Shown here: positions 16,418 to 24,384 of the stretch, in pieces
Numbering within the stretch: position 1 is the first letter of the stretch
How the letters are laid out: the number at the start of each line of letters is the position of its first letter
The notes under the pieces: generated by a model
Told to the model about the DNA's origin: nothing
Databases searched by the model: none
What the model saw: only the letters and a program-made list of their open reading frames with translations
Assembly (NCBI RefSeq): GCF_003201475.1
Contig: NZ_QJJK01000002.1
Location: forward strand, 372,001 to 436,000
Length of the DNA stretch: 64,000 nt
Direction of reading: 5' to 3'
Origin: Chelatococcus asaccharovorans
Lineage (GTDB): Bacteria; Pseudomonadota; Alphaproteobacteria; Rhizobiales; Beijerinckiaceae
Position numbers and translations under genes: made by a program

Positions 16418-17926
16418 ATGGAACTTCTCGGCAATCTTGAACTCGGCTTTTCCGTCGCCCTGCTGCCGTTGAATATCGCGTTCTGCCTGCTGGGCGCCCT
16501 CTTGGGCACGATGATCGGCGTGCTGCCCGGCATCGGGCCGCTCGCGACGATCTCCATGCTTCTGCCCCTGACCTTCGGTTTGCCGCCCGTCACGGCGTTG
16601 ATCATGCTGTCGGGCATCTATTATGGCGCGCAATATGGCGGCTCGACCACCGCGATCCTCGTCAACCTGCCTGGCGAGGCCTCTTCGACCGTCACCATGA
16701 TCGACGGATACCAGATGGCGCTGCGCGGGAGAGCGGGGCCGGCGCTCGCCGCGGCGGCGATCGGATCTTTCGTTGCCGGGACGGTCGCAACGCTCTGTGT
16801 CGCCGTGGTGGCCACACCCTTCACGGCCCTCACGCTGAGTTTCGGCGCAACCGAATACTGCGCGCTCATGATCATCGGGCTCGTCTCATCCATCGCGCTT
16901 GCATCCGGATCGATCATCAAGGCCATCGGCATGATCTGCGCCGGGCTGCTCCTTGGCCTGACGGGGACGGATATCTATACCAACCAGCCGCGCTTCACTT
17001 TCGGCGTCGTCGATCTGCTTGATGGCATCGATTTCGTGGCACTCGCGGTCGGCGTCTTCGGTATCGGGGAGATTCTCCGCAATCTGGAAAGCGGGGAAAC
17101 GCGCCGCGCCATCGTCGGCAAGGTCGCCAATCTGTGGCCGAGCCGCAGCGATCTCAAGCGCATGACGGGGCCAATCCTGCGCGGAACCGCGATGGGTTCC
17201 CTGCTGGGCGTGCTGCCTGGCGGAGGAGCCCTGCTCTCCTCCTTTGTCAGCTACAATCTGGAAAAGAAGATCTCACCCAATCGCGCGGAATTCGGACATG
17301 GGGCGATCGAGGGCGTCACCGCGCCCGAGGCGGCCAACAATGCAGCCGCGCAGACATCGTTCATTCCGATGCTGTCACTCGGCCTCCCCGCGACACCCGT
17401 CATGGCGCTCATGATCGGCGCCATGACCATCCAGGGCATTACGCCGGGTCCGAATGTGATCAGCGATAAGCCCGACCTGTTCTGGGGGTTGATTGCATCG
17501 ATGTGGATCGGCAATGCAATGCTGATCGTGCTCAACCTGCCGTTGATCGGCATATGGGTCAGCCTTCTGCGCGTACCATACAACTGGCTGTTCCCGGCCA
17601 TCGTCACGTTCTGCTGCATCGGCGTCTACAGCGTCTCCAGTTCAGCTTTCAGCGTCTACCTGATCGTCCTCGCAGGGCTTGTCGGATACGGCCTGCAGAA
17701 ATTCGACTGCGAGTGGGCGCCGTTCTTTCTCGGCTTCGTCATCGGACCCATGTTCGAGCACCAGTTGCGGCGCGCGATGCTGATTTCGGGCGGTGATCCG
17801 CTGGTCTTCCTGACGCGTCCGATCAGCGCGACGCTCCTCGCGATCGCCGTTGTCGTTCTTATCATCATCGCGATGCCGGCCATCGCGCAGACACGAAAGC
17901 AGGTTTTCGTCGACGACGAAGCTTGA
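16418..17926 (+). CDS. tctA: TctA-family large membrane subunit of a TTT transporter (third set)
   Basis: A full-length 502-residue TctA. It has GVLPGIGPLATISMLLPLTF near residue 40, YYGAQYGGSTTAILVNLPGE near residue 75, PGGGALLSSFVSYNLEKKI and APEAANNAAAQTSFIPMLSL near residues 265-325. The ATG at 16418 gives MELLGNLELGFS. A longer in-frame reading upstream overlaps tctB and lacks TctA character. An alpha/beta hydrolase gene follows without a gap. The protein appears functional although its receptor gene is a pseudogene. Confidence 0.92.
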   Translation: MELLGNLELGFSVALLPLNIAFCLLGALLGTMIGVLPGIGPLATISMLLPLTFGLPPVTALIMLSGIYYGAQYGGSTTAILVNLPGEASSTVTMIDGYQMALRGRAGPALAAAAIGSFVAGTVATLCVAVVATPFTALTLSFGATEYCALMIIGLVSSIALASGSIIKAIGMICAGLLLGLTGTDIYTNQPRFTFGVVDLLDGIDFVALAVGVFGIGEILRNLESGETRRAIVGKVANLWPSRSDLKRMTGPILRGTAMGSLLGVLPGGGALLSSFVSYNLEKKISPNRAEFGHGAIEGVTAPEAANNAAAQTSFIPMLSLGLPATPVMALMIGAMTIQGITPGPNVISDKPDLFWGLIASMWIGNAMLIVLNLPLIGIWVSLLRVPYNWLFPAIVTFCCIGVYSVSSSAFSVYLIVLAGLVGYGLQKFDCEWAPFFLGFVIGPMFEHQLRRAMLISGGDPLVFLTRPISATLLAIAVVVLIIIAMPAIAQTRKQVFVDDEA

Positions 17927-17961
17927 ATGACAATCCCGAACCTCCAGGGAAACCGAGACCA

Positions 17962-18978
17962 ATGGCATGTGTCCGTAGAGATTTCACCGTCAAGACCGTC
18001 GACGGCGTCCAGATCGGGATCCGCAGTGTTCAACTGAAGAGCCCGCCGGACGAGCCGGCAGTTCCGATGATACTGATGCATGGGACACGCATTCCCGGTA
18101 TCAGCGAATTCGACCTGCCGGTTGCCGGGGGCTCGCTGGCTGAGGATCTCGCGCGGGCCGGTCACGTCTGCTACATCCCGGATGCTCGCGGCTTCGGCGC
18201 TTCAGCCCGTCCGGACGCGATGAACGAGCCCCCCCGCCCGACGAAACCGATCGTGCGGTCTCTGGAGATCACGCGCGACGTCGATGCCGCGGTGAACGCC
18301 TTGCGCGCCGAGACCGGCGCAGACCGCGTCGGCCTGTTCGGTTGGGGCACGGGCGGGACGGTGGTGTTGATCTACGCGGCGCTGTGGCCCGAGAACGTGA
18401 GCCACATCATCCTGTACAATCCGCTCTATGGTGGCGCTCCCGATCATCCTGAGATCGGCCGCGGATCCCGCTGGGAGGACCCGGAGAGACCGGCGCGATT
18501 CAACCAGAAAAAATACGGCAATTACTACTTCAATCAGGTCGATATGCTGCGCAAGGGCTGGGATAACCAGATTCCGATCGAGGACAAGGACGCGTGGCGT
18601 GATCCGGCAGTGCTTGCCGCCTTCGAGCAGGCGCTCCTCAATGGCGATCCGACAAGCCTCGATCGCGACCCTCCGACCTATCGCAGCCCGAACGGCATGT
18701 TGGAAGACAGTTTCTACATGGGCCTCGGGCATAAGCTGGTCCACGCCAACCAGGTGTATTGCCGTGTCATGGTGATCAGTCCGCAATACGACACCTGGAC
18801 GAGACGCGAAGATCTCGCGGCTCTGAAGGACGATCTTATTCACGCGGAAGAGGTTCGCATCTGGGAGCCGGCGAATACCACGCATTATATTCTGCTCGAT
18901 CGCCCAGAACGTGGCCGAGACGAAGCCTTGAGACGCATGGAAGATTTCCTGTCCCAAGGCAAATCCGGGTTGGATTAG
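17962..18978 (+). CDS. Alpha/beta-hydrolase-fold protein lacking the usual nucleophile serine
   Basis: A 338-residue alpha/beta-hydrolase-fold protein: MILMHGTRIPG (oxyanion strand region), CYIPDARGFGAS, the nucleophile-elbow region VGLFGWGTGGTVVLIYAA near residue 132, and a late TTHYILLDRPERG with the likely catalytic histidine. The elbow reads GWGTGG where active enzymes have G-x-S-x-G-G, so glycine replaces the nucleophile. The ATG at 17962 has AGGGA 11 bases upstream; a TTG at 17923 overlapping the tctA stop is the alternative. It is probably cotranscribed with tctBA. It may be a non-hydrolytic member or use another residue. Confidence 0.75.
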   Translation: MACVRRDFTVKTVDGVQIGIRSVQLKSPPDEPAVPMILMHGTRIPGISEFDLPVAGGSLAEDLARAGHVCYIPDARGFGASARPDAMNEPPRPTKPIVRSLEITRDVDAAVNALRAETGADRVGLFGWGTGGTVVLIYAALWPENVSHIILYNPLYGGAPDHPEIGRGSRWEDPERPARFNQKKYGNYYFNQVDMLRKGWDNQIPIEDKDAWRDPAVLAAFEQALLNGDPTSLDRDPPTYRSPNGMLEDSFYMGLGHKLVHANQVYCRVMVISPQYDTWTRREDLAALKDDLIHAEEVRIWEPANTTHYILLDRPERGRDEALRRMEDFLSQGKSGLD

Positions 18979-18993
18979 ATCAACCGATGCTGC

Positions 18994-19122
18994 CCAAGTC
19001 TTTGACTTGGCCCGTTATTGTGGAGGGGAGCAAACCCGCAAAAGACGGACTTGCTCCCGCAGGCTGATCTTAAGCAGAGCCGTTGCGCCATTCCGGAGCG
19101 GGCCAGGAGGCCCGAACCCGGA
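18994..19122. repeat. Convergent intergenic region with degenerate palindromic repeats
   Basis: The region between two convergent genes contains CCAAGTC/GACTTGG (18994-19010), GGGAGCAA/TTGCTCCC (19026-19058) and a segment at 19089-19122 that resembles 63267-63301 (CATTCCGG-GCGGGCC-GGCCCGA-CCCGGA). These are remnants of a palindromic intergenic family and could also stop transcription from both sides. Confidence 0.55.
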
Positions 19123-19140
19123 TTGACGGCGAAGCGCGTT

Positions 19141-20550
19141 TCAAGACAATCGCGCAAGCATCCGGCCGATGTCCATCAGATCGTCTTCGCGCTGCGGCGT
19201 CCAGGCGCTAGAGAGATTGAGCGCAAGGAAATTGCCGAAGGCGCGGGTTACCGAATACATCGGCCCGGGAATGAAGGTGGGCCTGTCGCGCCGTCGCGAC
19301 GACGTCGACAGGGCGCTGAAATTCTTGGGACCCCGGACCCAGCACATATACCCCCCCGAGGGCCGCGATACCGTGCAGGTATCCGGAAAGCGCTGGGATA
19401 TCAGCGACATACCCTTGCGCACGCGCGCCGCGAGCGTCTGCTTCAACACATGCAGATGCCGGTCGTAGGAGCGTTTGCCGACAAAATCCGCAATCGCCCT
19501 CTGATGGGCCCATTGGCCCGCGGCGCCATGGCGTGGCCAGGCCGGCACGCTCGGATTCAAGCGATATTTCCCCGGCAAGGCGACCCAGCCGACACCGAAG
19601 CGCGGCCCGAGTGTTCCCGCGAATCCGCCGATCTGAAAGACCAGATTGCGGGAATCGAACGCTGTCAGATCAAAGACGGGAGCATCGTCGTTGTAGAGAA
19701 GCGCCTGCGCCGCAAGATTTTCGATGATGGGAACGCTCCTGCGGCCCGTAATGTCCACCAGTCGTTGCGCGACATCCAGCGAATAGGAAACACCCGTTGG
19801 GACATGGTTGATCGGTGACAGAATACAGACCGCGATATCCTGCGTGTCGAGGAGATATTCAAGCTGATCGGGATCAAGCCCGAAGCGCGGATGAGAATAG
19901 ATCTCGACGATGCCGAGGCCCCGCCCGAGCAGCGCCGTGACCGTGGCGGGATCGGTGGGGGTTTCGACAAGAACCTTCTCCCCGGGTTTGGCGAGCAGAT
20001 TCAAGCACAGGTCAAGCGCCGCGGCGACGTCCGGGGTGACCGTGATGTCGCGCATGCGGCGGGATGGCGCCCAGGCTCCCAGCCGCCGCGCGATAACTTC
20101 CCGCAGCGCGTCCAGGCCTTGCCAGGGCACCTCTTCGTGGCGGGCGACCTCGCGCCGCAAGGCGGACGACATCAGCCGATACAATTCCACGGCCGGCGTC
20201 AGATCGCTGCTGATGGCTGTCCCCGCGAGGCCCTCCCGTGGCAGGTCGTCAAAGTCCGACAGGAGCGCGTCGACCGCCTCCGGCTCGGTGTCCTCCGGGC
20301 TGAAATCAGCGGGCTCGGACGCAAACTCCGGCAGCTGCCGCGCACTGTCGGAGATGAAGAAGCCCGACCGCGGCCGCACCTCTAGGAGCCCCTCGATCTG
20401 GAGCACCCCATAGGCTTGATGCACGGTGACTGTACTGTAGCCAAGCTTCACGGCCATGTCGCGGACAGAGAGCAGGCGGTCGCCCGGCTTCAACGTCCCG
20501 GTCGCGATCCACTCCCTCACCTGCCCTGCGACGCTCTCGTAGCGGTACAT
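19141..20550 (-). CDS. MocR/GntR-family regulator lacking the PLP lysine
   Basis: A 469-residue MocR-type regulator. A GntR winged helix occupies residues 1-70 (GTLKPGDRLLSVRDMAVKLG, STVTVHQAYGVLQIEGLL). A class-I aminotransferase-like domain follows (about 125-465). Typical MocR proteins carry EDDYD and GSFSKTLxP, where the lysine binds PLP. Here the equivalents read IENLA and GGFAGTLGP, so the aspartate and the lysine are both missing. The protein therefore probably cannot form the PLP aldimine and may sense another ligand. It diverges from the Rieske/ABC operon, which it presumably controls. Confidence 0.88.
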   Translation of the reverse strand: MYRYESVAGQVREWIATGTLKPGDRLLSVRDMAVKLGYSTVTVHQAYGVLQIEGLLEVRPRSGFFISDSARQLPEFASEPADFSPEDTEPEAVDALLSDFDDLPREGLAGTAISSDLTPAVELYRLMSSALRREVARHEEVPWQGLDALREVIARRLGAWAPSRRMRDITVTPDVAAALDLCLNLLAKPGEKVLVETPTDPATVTALLGRGLGIVEIYSHPRFGLDPDQLEYLLDTQDIAVCILSPINHVPTGVSYSLDVAQRLVDITGRRSVPIIENLAAQALLYNDDAPVFDLTAFDSRNLVFQIGGFAGTLGPRFGVGWVALPGKYRLNPSVPAWPRHGAAGQWAHQRAIADFVGKRSYDRHLHVLKQTLAARVRKGMSLISQRFPDTCTVSRPSGGYMCWVRGPKNFSALSTSSRRRDRPTFIPGPMYSVTRAFGNFLALNLSSAWTPQREDDLMDIGRMLARLS

Positions 20551-20771
20551 TCTGTATTGGATCTGCCAAGATTCGTGAATTCTTATGATACACAGCCGGG
20601 CCGTCTGATGTCAGTTGAAACACGAGGCGAGCGTTTGACGATGCCTTCTCACACCAACACAGACGATAGATCTGTATTAGAAAAAAATTTTGATCCTGTC
20701 TATATTAATACAGACCCAATGCGGCTAGCCTGTCCCCCATAAGAACAATTGCCCCGGAGGAGACGCGGAGC
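20551..20771. promoter_or_regulatory. Divergent promoter region with TCTGTATT boxes, likely MocR operator
   Basis: Three copies of one box lie between the MocR gene and the Rieske operon: TCTGTATTGG at 20551-20560, TCTGTATTAG at 20671-20680 and the inverted TTAATACAGA at 20705-20714. The last two form an inverted repeat around an AT-rich centre. The first overlaps the start region of the regulator gene, as for autoregulation. GntR/MocR proteins commonly bind such repeated boxes. The Rieske gene follows a GGAGGAGACGCGGAGC leader. Confidence 0.6.
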
Positions 20772-21185
20772 ATGACGAAGCACGTGGTCGGACGTGCCGC
20801 CGATATAGCGCCGGGTGAGCGCATGGTGGTGACGCTCAAGGGGCGCCCCATCGTGATTTTCAATCTATCGGGCGAATACTTTGGCCTGCTGAATCGCTGC
20901 CCCCATCAAAGCGCGGACCTGTCGCGCGGAATAGCGACGGGCATTGCGGATTCTGACGAGCCGGGCGACGCGGTGTGCACACGGTCGGGCGAATTCATCC
21001 GCTGTCCCTGGCACGGGTGGGAATTCGACATCCGCACCGGCCAGTCCTGGTGCGACCCGTCCAGGATCAAGGTGCGCCCCTTCACAGTGCGCGTTGAAGC
21101 GGGGCGCGCGCTCGTTGAGGGCCCCTACAAGGCGGAGGCCATCCCGGTGAGTGTCGACGGTGACTATCTGATCGTGGATGCCTGA
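20772..21185 (+). CDS. Rieske [2Fe-2S] domain protein
   Basis: A stand-alone Rieske protein of 137 residues. The cluster ligands are C-x-H in NRCPHQSADL near residue 42 and C-x2-H in RCPWHGWEFDIRTG near residue 78. About 20 residues between the two motifs (GIATGIADSDEPGDAV region) make it longer than simple ferredoxins. GGAGGAG lies upstream of the ATG. It begins the operon and ends two bases before the first permease. Such proteins deliver electrons to ring-hydroxylating or demethylating oxygenases, but no oxygenase alpha subunit is present nearby. Confidence 0.88.
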   Translation: MTKHVVGRAADIAPGERMVVTLKGRPIVIFNLSGEYFGLLNRCPHQSADLSRGIATGIADSDEPGDAVCTRSGEFIRCPWHGWEFDIRTGQSWCDPSRIKVRPFTVRVEAGRALVEGPYKAEAIPVSVDGDYLIVDA

Positions 21186-21187
21186 CC

Positions 21188-22147
21188 ATGAGCGAAACCG
21201 CGCTGCAGATGACCTCCGATGCCGCCCGCTCACCCCATATCGATGTGACGACACAACGAACGAGCTCCCGCCGCTCACGCCTGGCAGATGTGCTCGATCG
21301 ATATTTTCATATAACGGCCGTCGCTCCTACCGTGATCATCATGTTGCTGGTTTTCGGGGCTCCTTTACTGTTTTCATTCTATCTCAGCTTCCGCGGGTGG
21401 ACCGCCACACGCAGCCTGTATGGCGGCGGCCTTGTTGGAATCGAGAACTACCGGCTGCTTCTGACCGAGCCGGCCTTCGTCGCAAGCCTTGTCCTGACGG
21501 TCATCTACACGATCGCGGTGGTGGCATCGGAGATGCTGCTCGGCCTCGCGGTCGCCACCTTGCTCATGAAGGACGTGCCGCTCATGCGGCTGGCGCGATC
21601 TCTGTTGATCATGCCGATGATGATGACACCCATCGTCGCGGCGCTGTGCTGGAAGCTGCTGCTCGACCCCGAATACGGCTTCGTCAACTTCCTGATCGGC
21701 AGCAAGATCGTCTGGCTGGGGAATACCACCCTGGCGCCCTTCTCGGTCGCGCTGGTCAATGTCTGGCAGAACACGCCCTATGTCGCTATCCTCCTGCTCG
21801 CGGCCCTGCGCTCCTTGCCGACAGAGCCCCGCGAGGCGGCGCAGATCGACGGCGCCAGCCGTTGGCAGGTGTTCCGCCACGTGACTTTGCCTGCGCTGCG
21901 GCCGGCCATTCTCGTAGCCTTGCTGCTGCGCACGATCTTCGAGTTTCGCTCCTTCGACAATGTCTATGTCATGACAGGGGGCGGTCCTGCCGGTTCGACG
22001 AATCTTCTGTCCATCTACACCTATGCGCTCACGTTCGGGCAGTTCGATTTCACCATGGGCGCAGCGGCGTCCTGGATCATGCTGGTGACCTGCCTCGCAT
22101 TATGCGCCCTGCCCATTCTCGTCTTCAGGCTGACGGAGCCGCGCTGA
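21188..22147 (+). CDS. Sugar-type ABC transporter permease (MalF/UgpA family)
   Basis: An inner-membrane permease of 319 residues with six predicted transmembrane segments. The cytoplasmic EAA loop REAAQIDGASRWQVFRHVTL lies near residue 215 and contacts the ATPase. GNTTLAPFSVALVNVWQNTP and the late VYVMTGGGPAGSTNLLS are typical of carbohydrate-uptake family 1 permeases. It starts two bases after the Rieske stop and its TGA overlaps the ATG of the next permease. No ATPase gene is found in this operon. Confidence 0.9.
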   Translation: MSETALQMTSDAARSPHIDVTTQRTSSRRSRLADVLDRYFHITAVAPTVIIMLLVFGAPLLFSFYLSFRGWTATRSLYGGGLVGIENYRLLLTEPAFVASLVLTVIYTIAVVASEMLLGLAVATLLMKDVPLMRLARSLLIMPMMMTPIVAALCWKLLLDPEYGFVNFLIGSKIVWLGNTTLAPFSVALVNVWQNTPYVAILLLAALRSLPTEPREAAQIDGASRWQVFRHVTLPALRPAILVALLLRTIFEFRSFDNVYVMTGGGPAGSTNLLSIYTYALTFGQFDFTMGAAASWIMLVTCLALCALPILVFRLTEPR

Positions 22148-23010
22148 TGCATGCGACACGGATGTCCCCTGATCTCATTGTCCGCCTGCGGCGAGCCCTC
22201 CCCTACATCGGCATATATGCCGGAATTCTGGCTTTGATCGCCATTTTTCTGTTTCCGATCCTGTGGATATTCGGCCTCTCCCTGAAGACGCGCTTGCAGA
22301 CCTTCGCGTCGCCGCCGCTGTTCTTCTGGCAGCCCACCTGGGAGAACTACGAGGCCGTGCTGGCCACGGCGAGCTTCCTGCCCGCGCTCTGGCATAGCCT
22401 GCTGACGGCGGGCGGCGCCGTCCTGCTTTCGCTCGTGGTGGGCACGCCGGCGGCCTATGCCATGGCGCGCGTGTCCTTCCGGGGCAAGGCGACCATCTAT
22501 TACGCGCTGTTGATGATGCGTATGCTGCCGGCCATCGCGGTCCTCATCCCCATGTTCATGCTGTTCTCAAGCCTCGGCTTGCAGAACACGACGATCAGCC
22601 TTGTTCTGGCCTATACCACCTTCGGCTTGCCGCTGGTCGTCTGGGTAATGCGCAGCTTCTTCGAGGAGATCCCGCATGAGATCGAGGAAAGCGCCACGAT
22701 CGACGGCGCCAGCCGCTGGGCAATATTTCTCTATATCGTTCTGCCGCTCTCGCGGCCCGGCATGATGGCGATCGGCATTCTGTGTCTGCTTCTGGCCTGG
22801 AACGATTTTCTATTCGCCGCCGTGCTCACCAACAACGCCACCCAGACCTTGCCTGTGCTTCTGGCGAGCTATTCCACCGCCGACAGCGGGGTCGACTGGG
22901 GGCAGCTTTCCGCGGCCGGGATGCTGGTGGTGGCGCCGGTTCTGATCATCGCCGTCATGGCGCAAAGGCACCTGCTGGCCGGCCTGTCGGCCGGCGCGGT
23001 CAAAGGATAA
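22147..23010 (+). CDS. Sugar-type ABC transporter permease (MalG/UgpE family)
   Basis: The second permease, 287 residues, six predicted transmembrane segments, EAA loop IEESATIDGASRWAIFLYIV near residue 180 and the family ending LAGLSAGAVKG. Its ATG at 22147 overlaps the TGA of the first permease. The frame is open far upstream through the first permease, but this is a chance extension. It forms the membrane channel together with the preceding gene; the binding protein gene follows 15 bp downstream. Confidence 0.9.
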   Translation: MHATRMSPDLIVRLRRALPYIGIYAGILALIAIFLFPILWIFGLSLKTRLQTFASPPLFFWQPTWENYEAVLATASFLPALWHSLLTAGGAVLLSLVVGTPAAYAMARVSFRGKATIYYALLMMRMLPAIAVLIPMFMLFSSLGLQNTTISLVLAYTTFGLPLVVWVMRSFFEEIPHEIEESATIDGASRWAIFLYIVLPLSRPGMMAIGILCLLLAWNDFLFAAVLTNNATQTLPVLLASYSTADSGVDWGQLSAAGMLVVAPVLIIAVMAQRHLLAGLSAGAVKG

Positions 23011-23025
23011 TCGGGAGGGAAAACA

Positions 23026-24369
23026 ATGACATCATGCGATCAAAGGGGGCGGGGCATATCACTGTCACGCCGGCATTTTCTGCAAGGGACGGCGGCGCTC
23101 GGCGCCGGCGCCTCGGCGACCCCCCTCATCGGCGCGCCGGCGCTGGCTGCGGCCAAGCCCGACAAGATTGTCGTCACGGGCTTGAAGATCAACTGGAACC
23201 GCACGTTCGAGCAGGAAATCGCGCCGCTGTTCGAGAACAAGACGGGCATCAAGGTGCAGTTCGAGTGGCTGCCCATCGATGCTCTGGCGGCCCGCCTGAA
23301 GACCCAGCTCAGCGCAAGCGACGGCGGCATCGATGTCGCCTGGTTCAACACCGGCAACGTCAATGCCATGGCCAGCGGCCTCGCCGATCACACTGCTCTT
23401 TTCAAGGAGTTCGGCGCGCCCGATGGCTATGATTTCGAGGATATCTTCTTGTCCTCGCGGCTCGGTTACACTGTCGGCGGCCGGCTTGTCGGCGTTCCGT
23501 TCCGCTATACCACCTATATCCAGCACTATCAGCCTGATATTCTCGAGAAGGCCGGGATCAGTAAAGCCCCGTCCACCTTCGCGGACTATCGCCAGGCCGG
23601 TCTCGCCGTGACCGAGAAGTTCGGTCCCGAACGCTTCGGCATCGGCATGTACGGCCGTGAATCCGAGGCCATGGTGCGGGGGTGGCATCCGTTTCTGTTA
23701 TCGAGCGGGGGGCGTTACTACGATCCCAAGACTTGGGACATTCTGATCAACAAGCCGGAAGCGGTATCTTCGTTGCAGTTCTACGGGGGGCTCGCCAAGG
23801 ACAAGGTCGTGCCACCCGAATATTCGACCTGGGAATGGGATGGTTTGACGGCCGGTGCCCAGGCGGATCGCTATGCCATGACAGTCACGATCGGCCCCTA
23901 CGCTACCCTGATGGGCGACCCGGCGAAGTCCAAGACCGCGGGGAAATGGGCCTGGGCGAAAGTGCCGGGCGCGACCGATCCGTCACAGGCCACGGCGTCC
24001 GCCGGCGGCTGGGCCATGGGCGTGTCTGAGAATTCCAAGAACAAGCGCTGGGCCTTCGAATTCCTGAAGATGGCGACCAGCAAGGCGGCCATGAAGAGCA
24101 CGACCAGGGATGGCAACGCGCCGCCGCGCAATTCGGTGCTCAACGACCCGGATGTCGTCAAGGCCCTCGGCTGGGCGCCAGCCTTTTCCGAGATGGCGAA
24201 GGTGTCCATCGCATTCCCGACGGCGGACGACCCGGTGTTCACGGTCTGCGACCAGCAGATCCGCCCCCATATATCGCGGGTTCTCCTCGGCCAGGCCACT
24301 GCGCAGGAGGCCATGGACGCGGCCGCGGCGGAGTGGAAGCGCACGCTGCGGCGGGCCGGTCTGATCTGA
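23026..24369 (+). CDS. ABC transporter substrate-binding protein with Tat-type signal
   Basis: An extracellular solute-binding protein (family 1 type) of 447 residues. The N-terminus has the twin-arginine motif SRRHFLQG at residues 14-21 before a hydrophobic stretch ending near PALAAA (residue 43). The mature part has the usual two-lobe pattern with FEQEIAPLFENKTGIKVQFE near residue 60 and WAMGVSENSKNKRWAFEFLKM near residue 330. A Tat signal implies export of a folded protein. The ligand is unknown; the surrounding Rieske and amidohydrolase genes point to a cyclic or aromatic compound rather than a simple sugar, which is inference. Confidence 0.88.
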   Translation: MTSCDQRGRGISLSRRHFLQGTAALGAGASATPLIGAPALAAAKPDKIVVTGLKINWNRTFEQEIAPLFENKTGIKVQFEWLPIDALAARLKTQLSASDGGIDVAWFNTGNVNAMASGLADHTALFKEFGAPDGYDFEDIFLSSRLGYTVGGRLVGVPFRYTTYIQHYQPDILEKAGISKAPSTFADYRQAGLAVTEKFGPERFGIGMYGRESEAMVRGWHPFLLSSGGRYYDPKTWDILINKPEAVSSLQFYGGLAKDKVVPPEYSTWEWDGLTAGAQADRYAMTVTIGPYATLMGDPAKSKTAGKWAWAKVPGATDPSQATASAGGWAMGVSENSKNKRWAFEFLKMATSKAAMKSTTRDGNAPPRNSVLNDPDVVKALGWAPAFSEMAKVSIAFPTADDPVFTVCDQQIRPHISRVLLGQATAQEAMDAAAAEWKRTLRRAGLI

Positions 24370-24384
24370 ACAGAGGCGATGATC

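Noticed and set aside
21178-22146. A fused double-length permease frame
   Set aside because: The upstream part overlaps the first permease in a wrong frame and is Arg-rich; the second permease starts at 22147 with the usual hydrophobic N-terminus.
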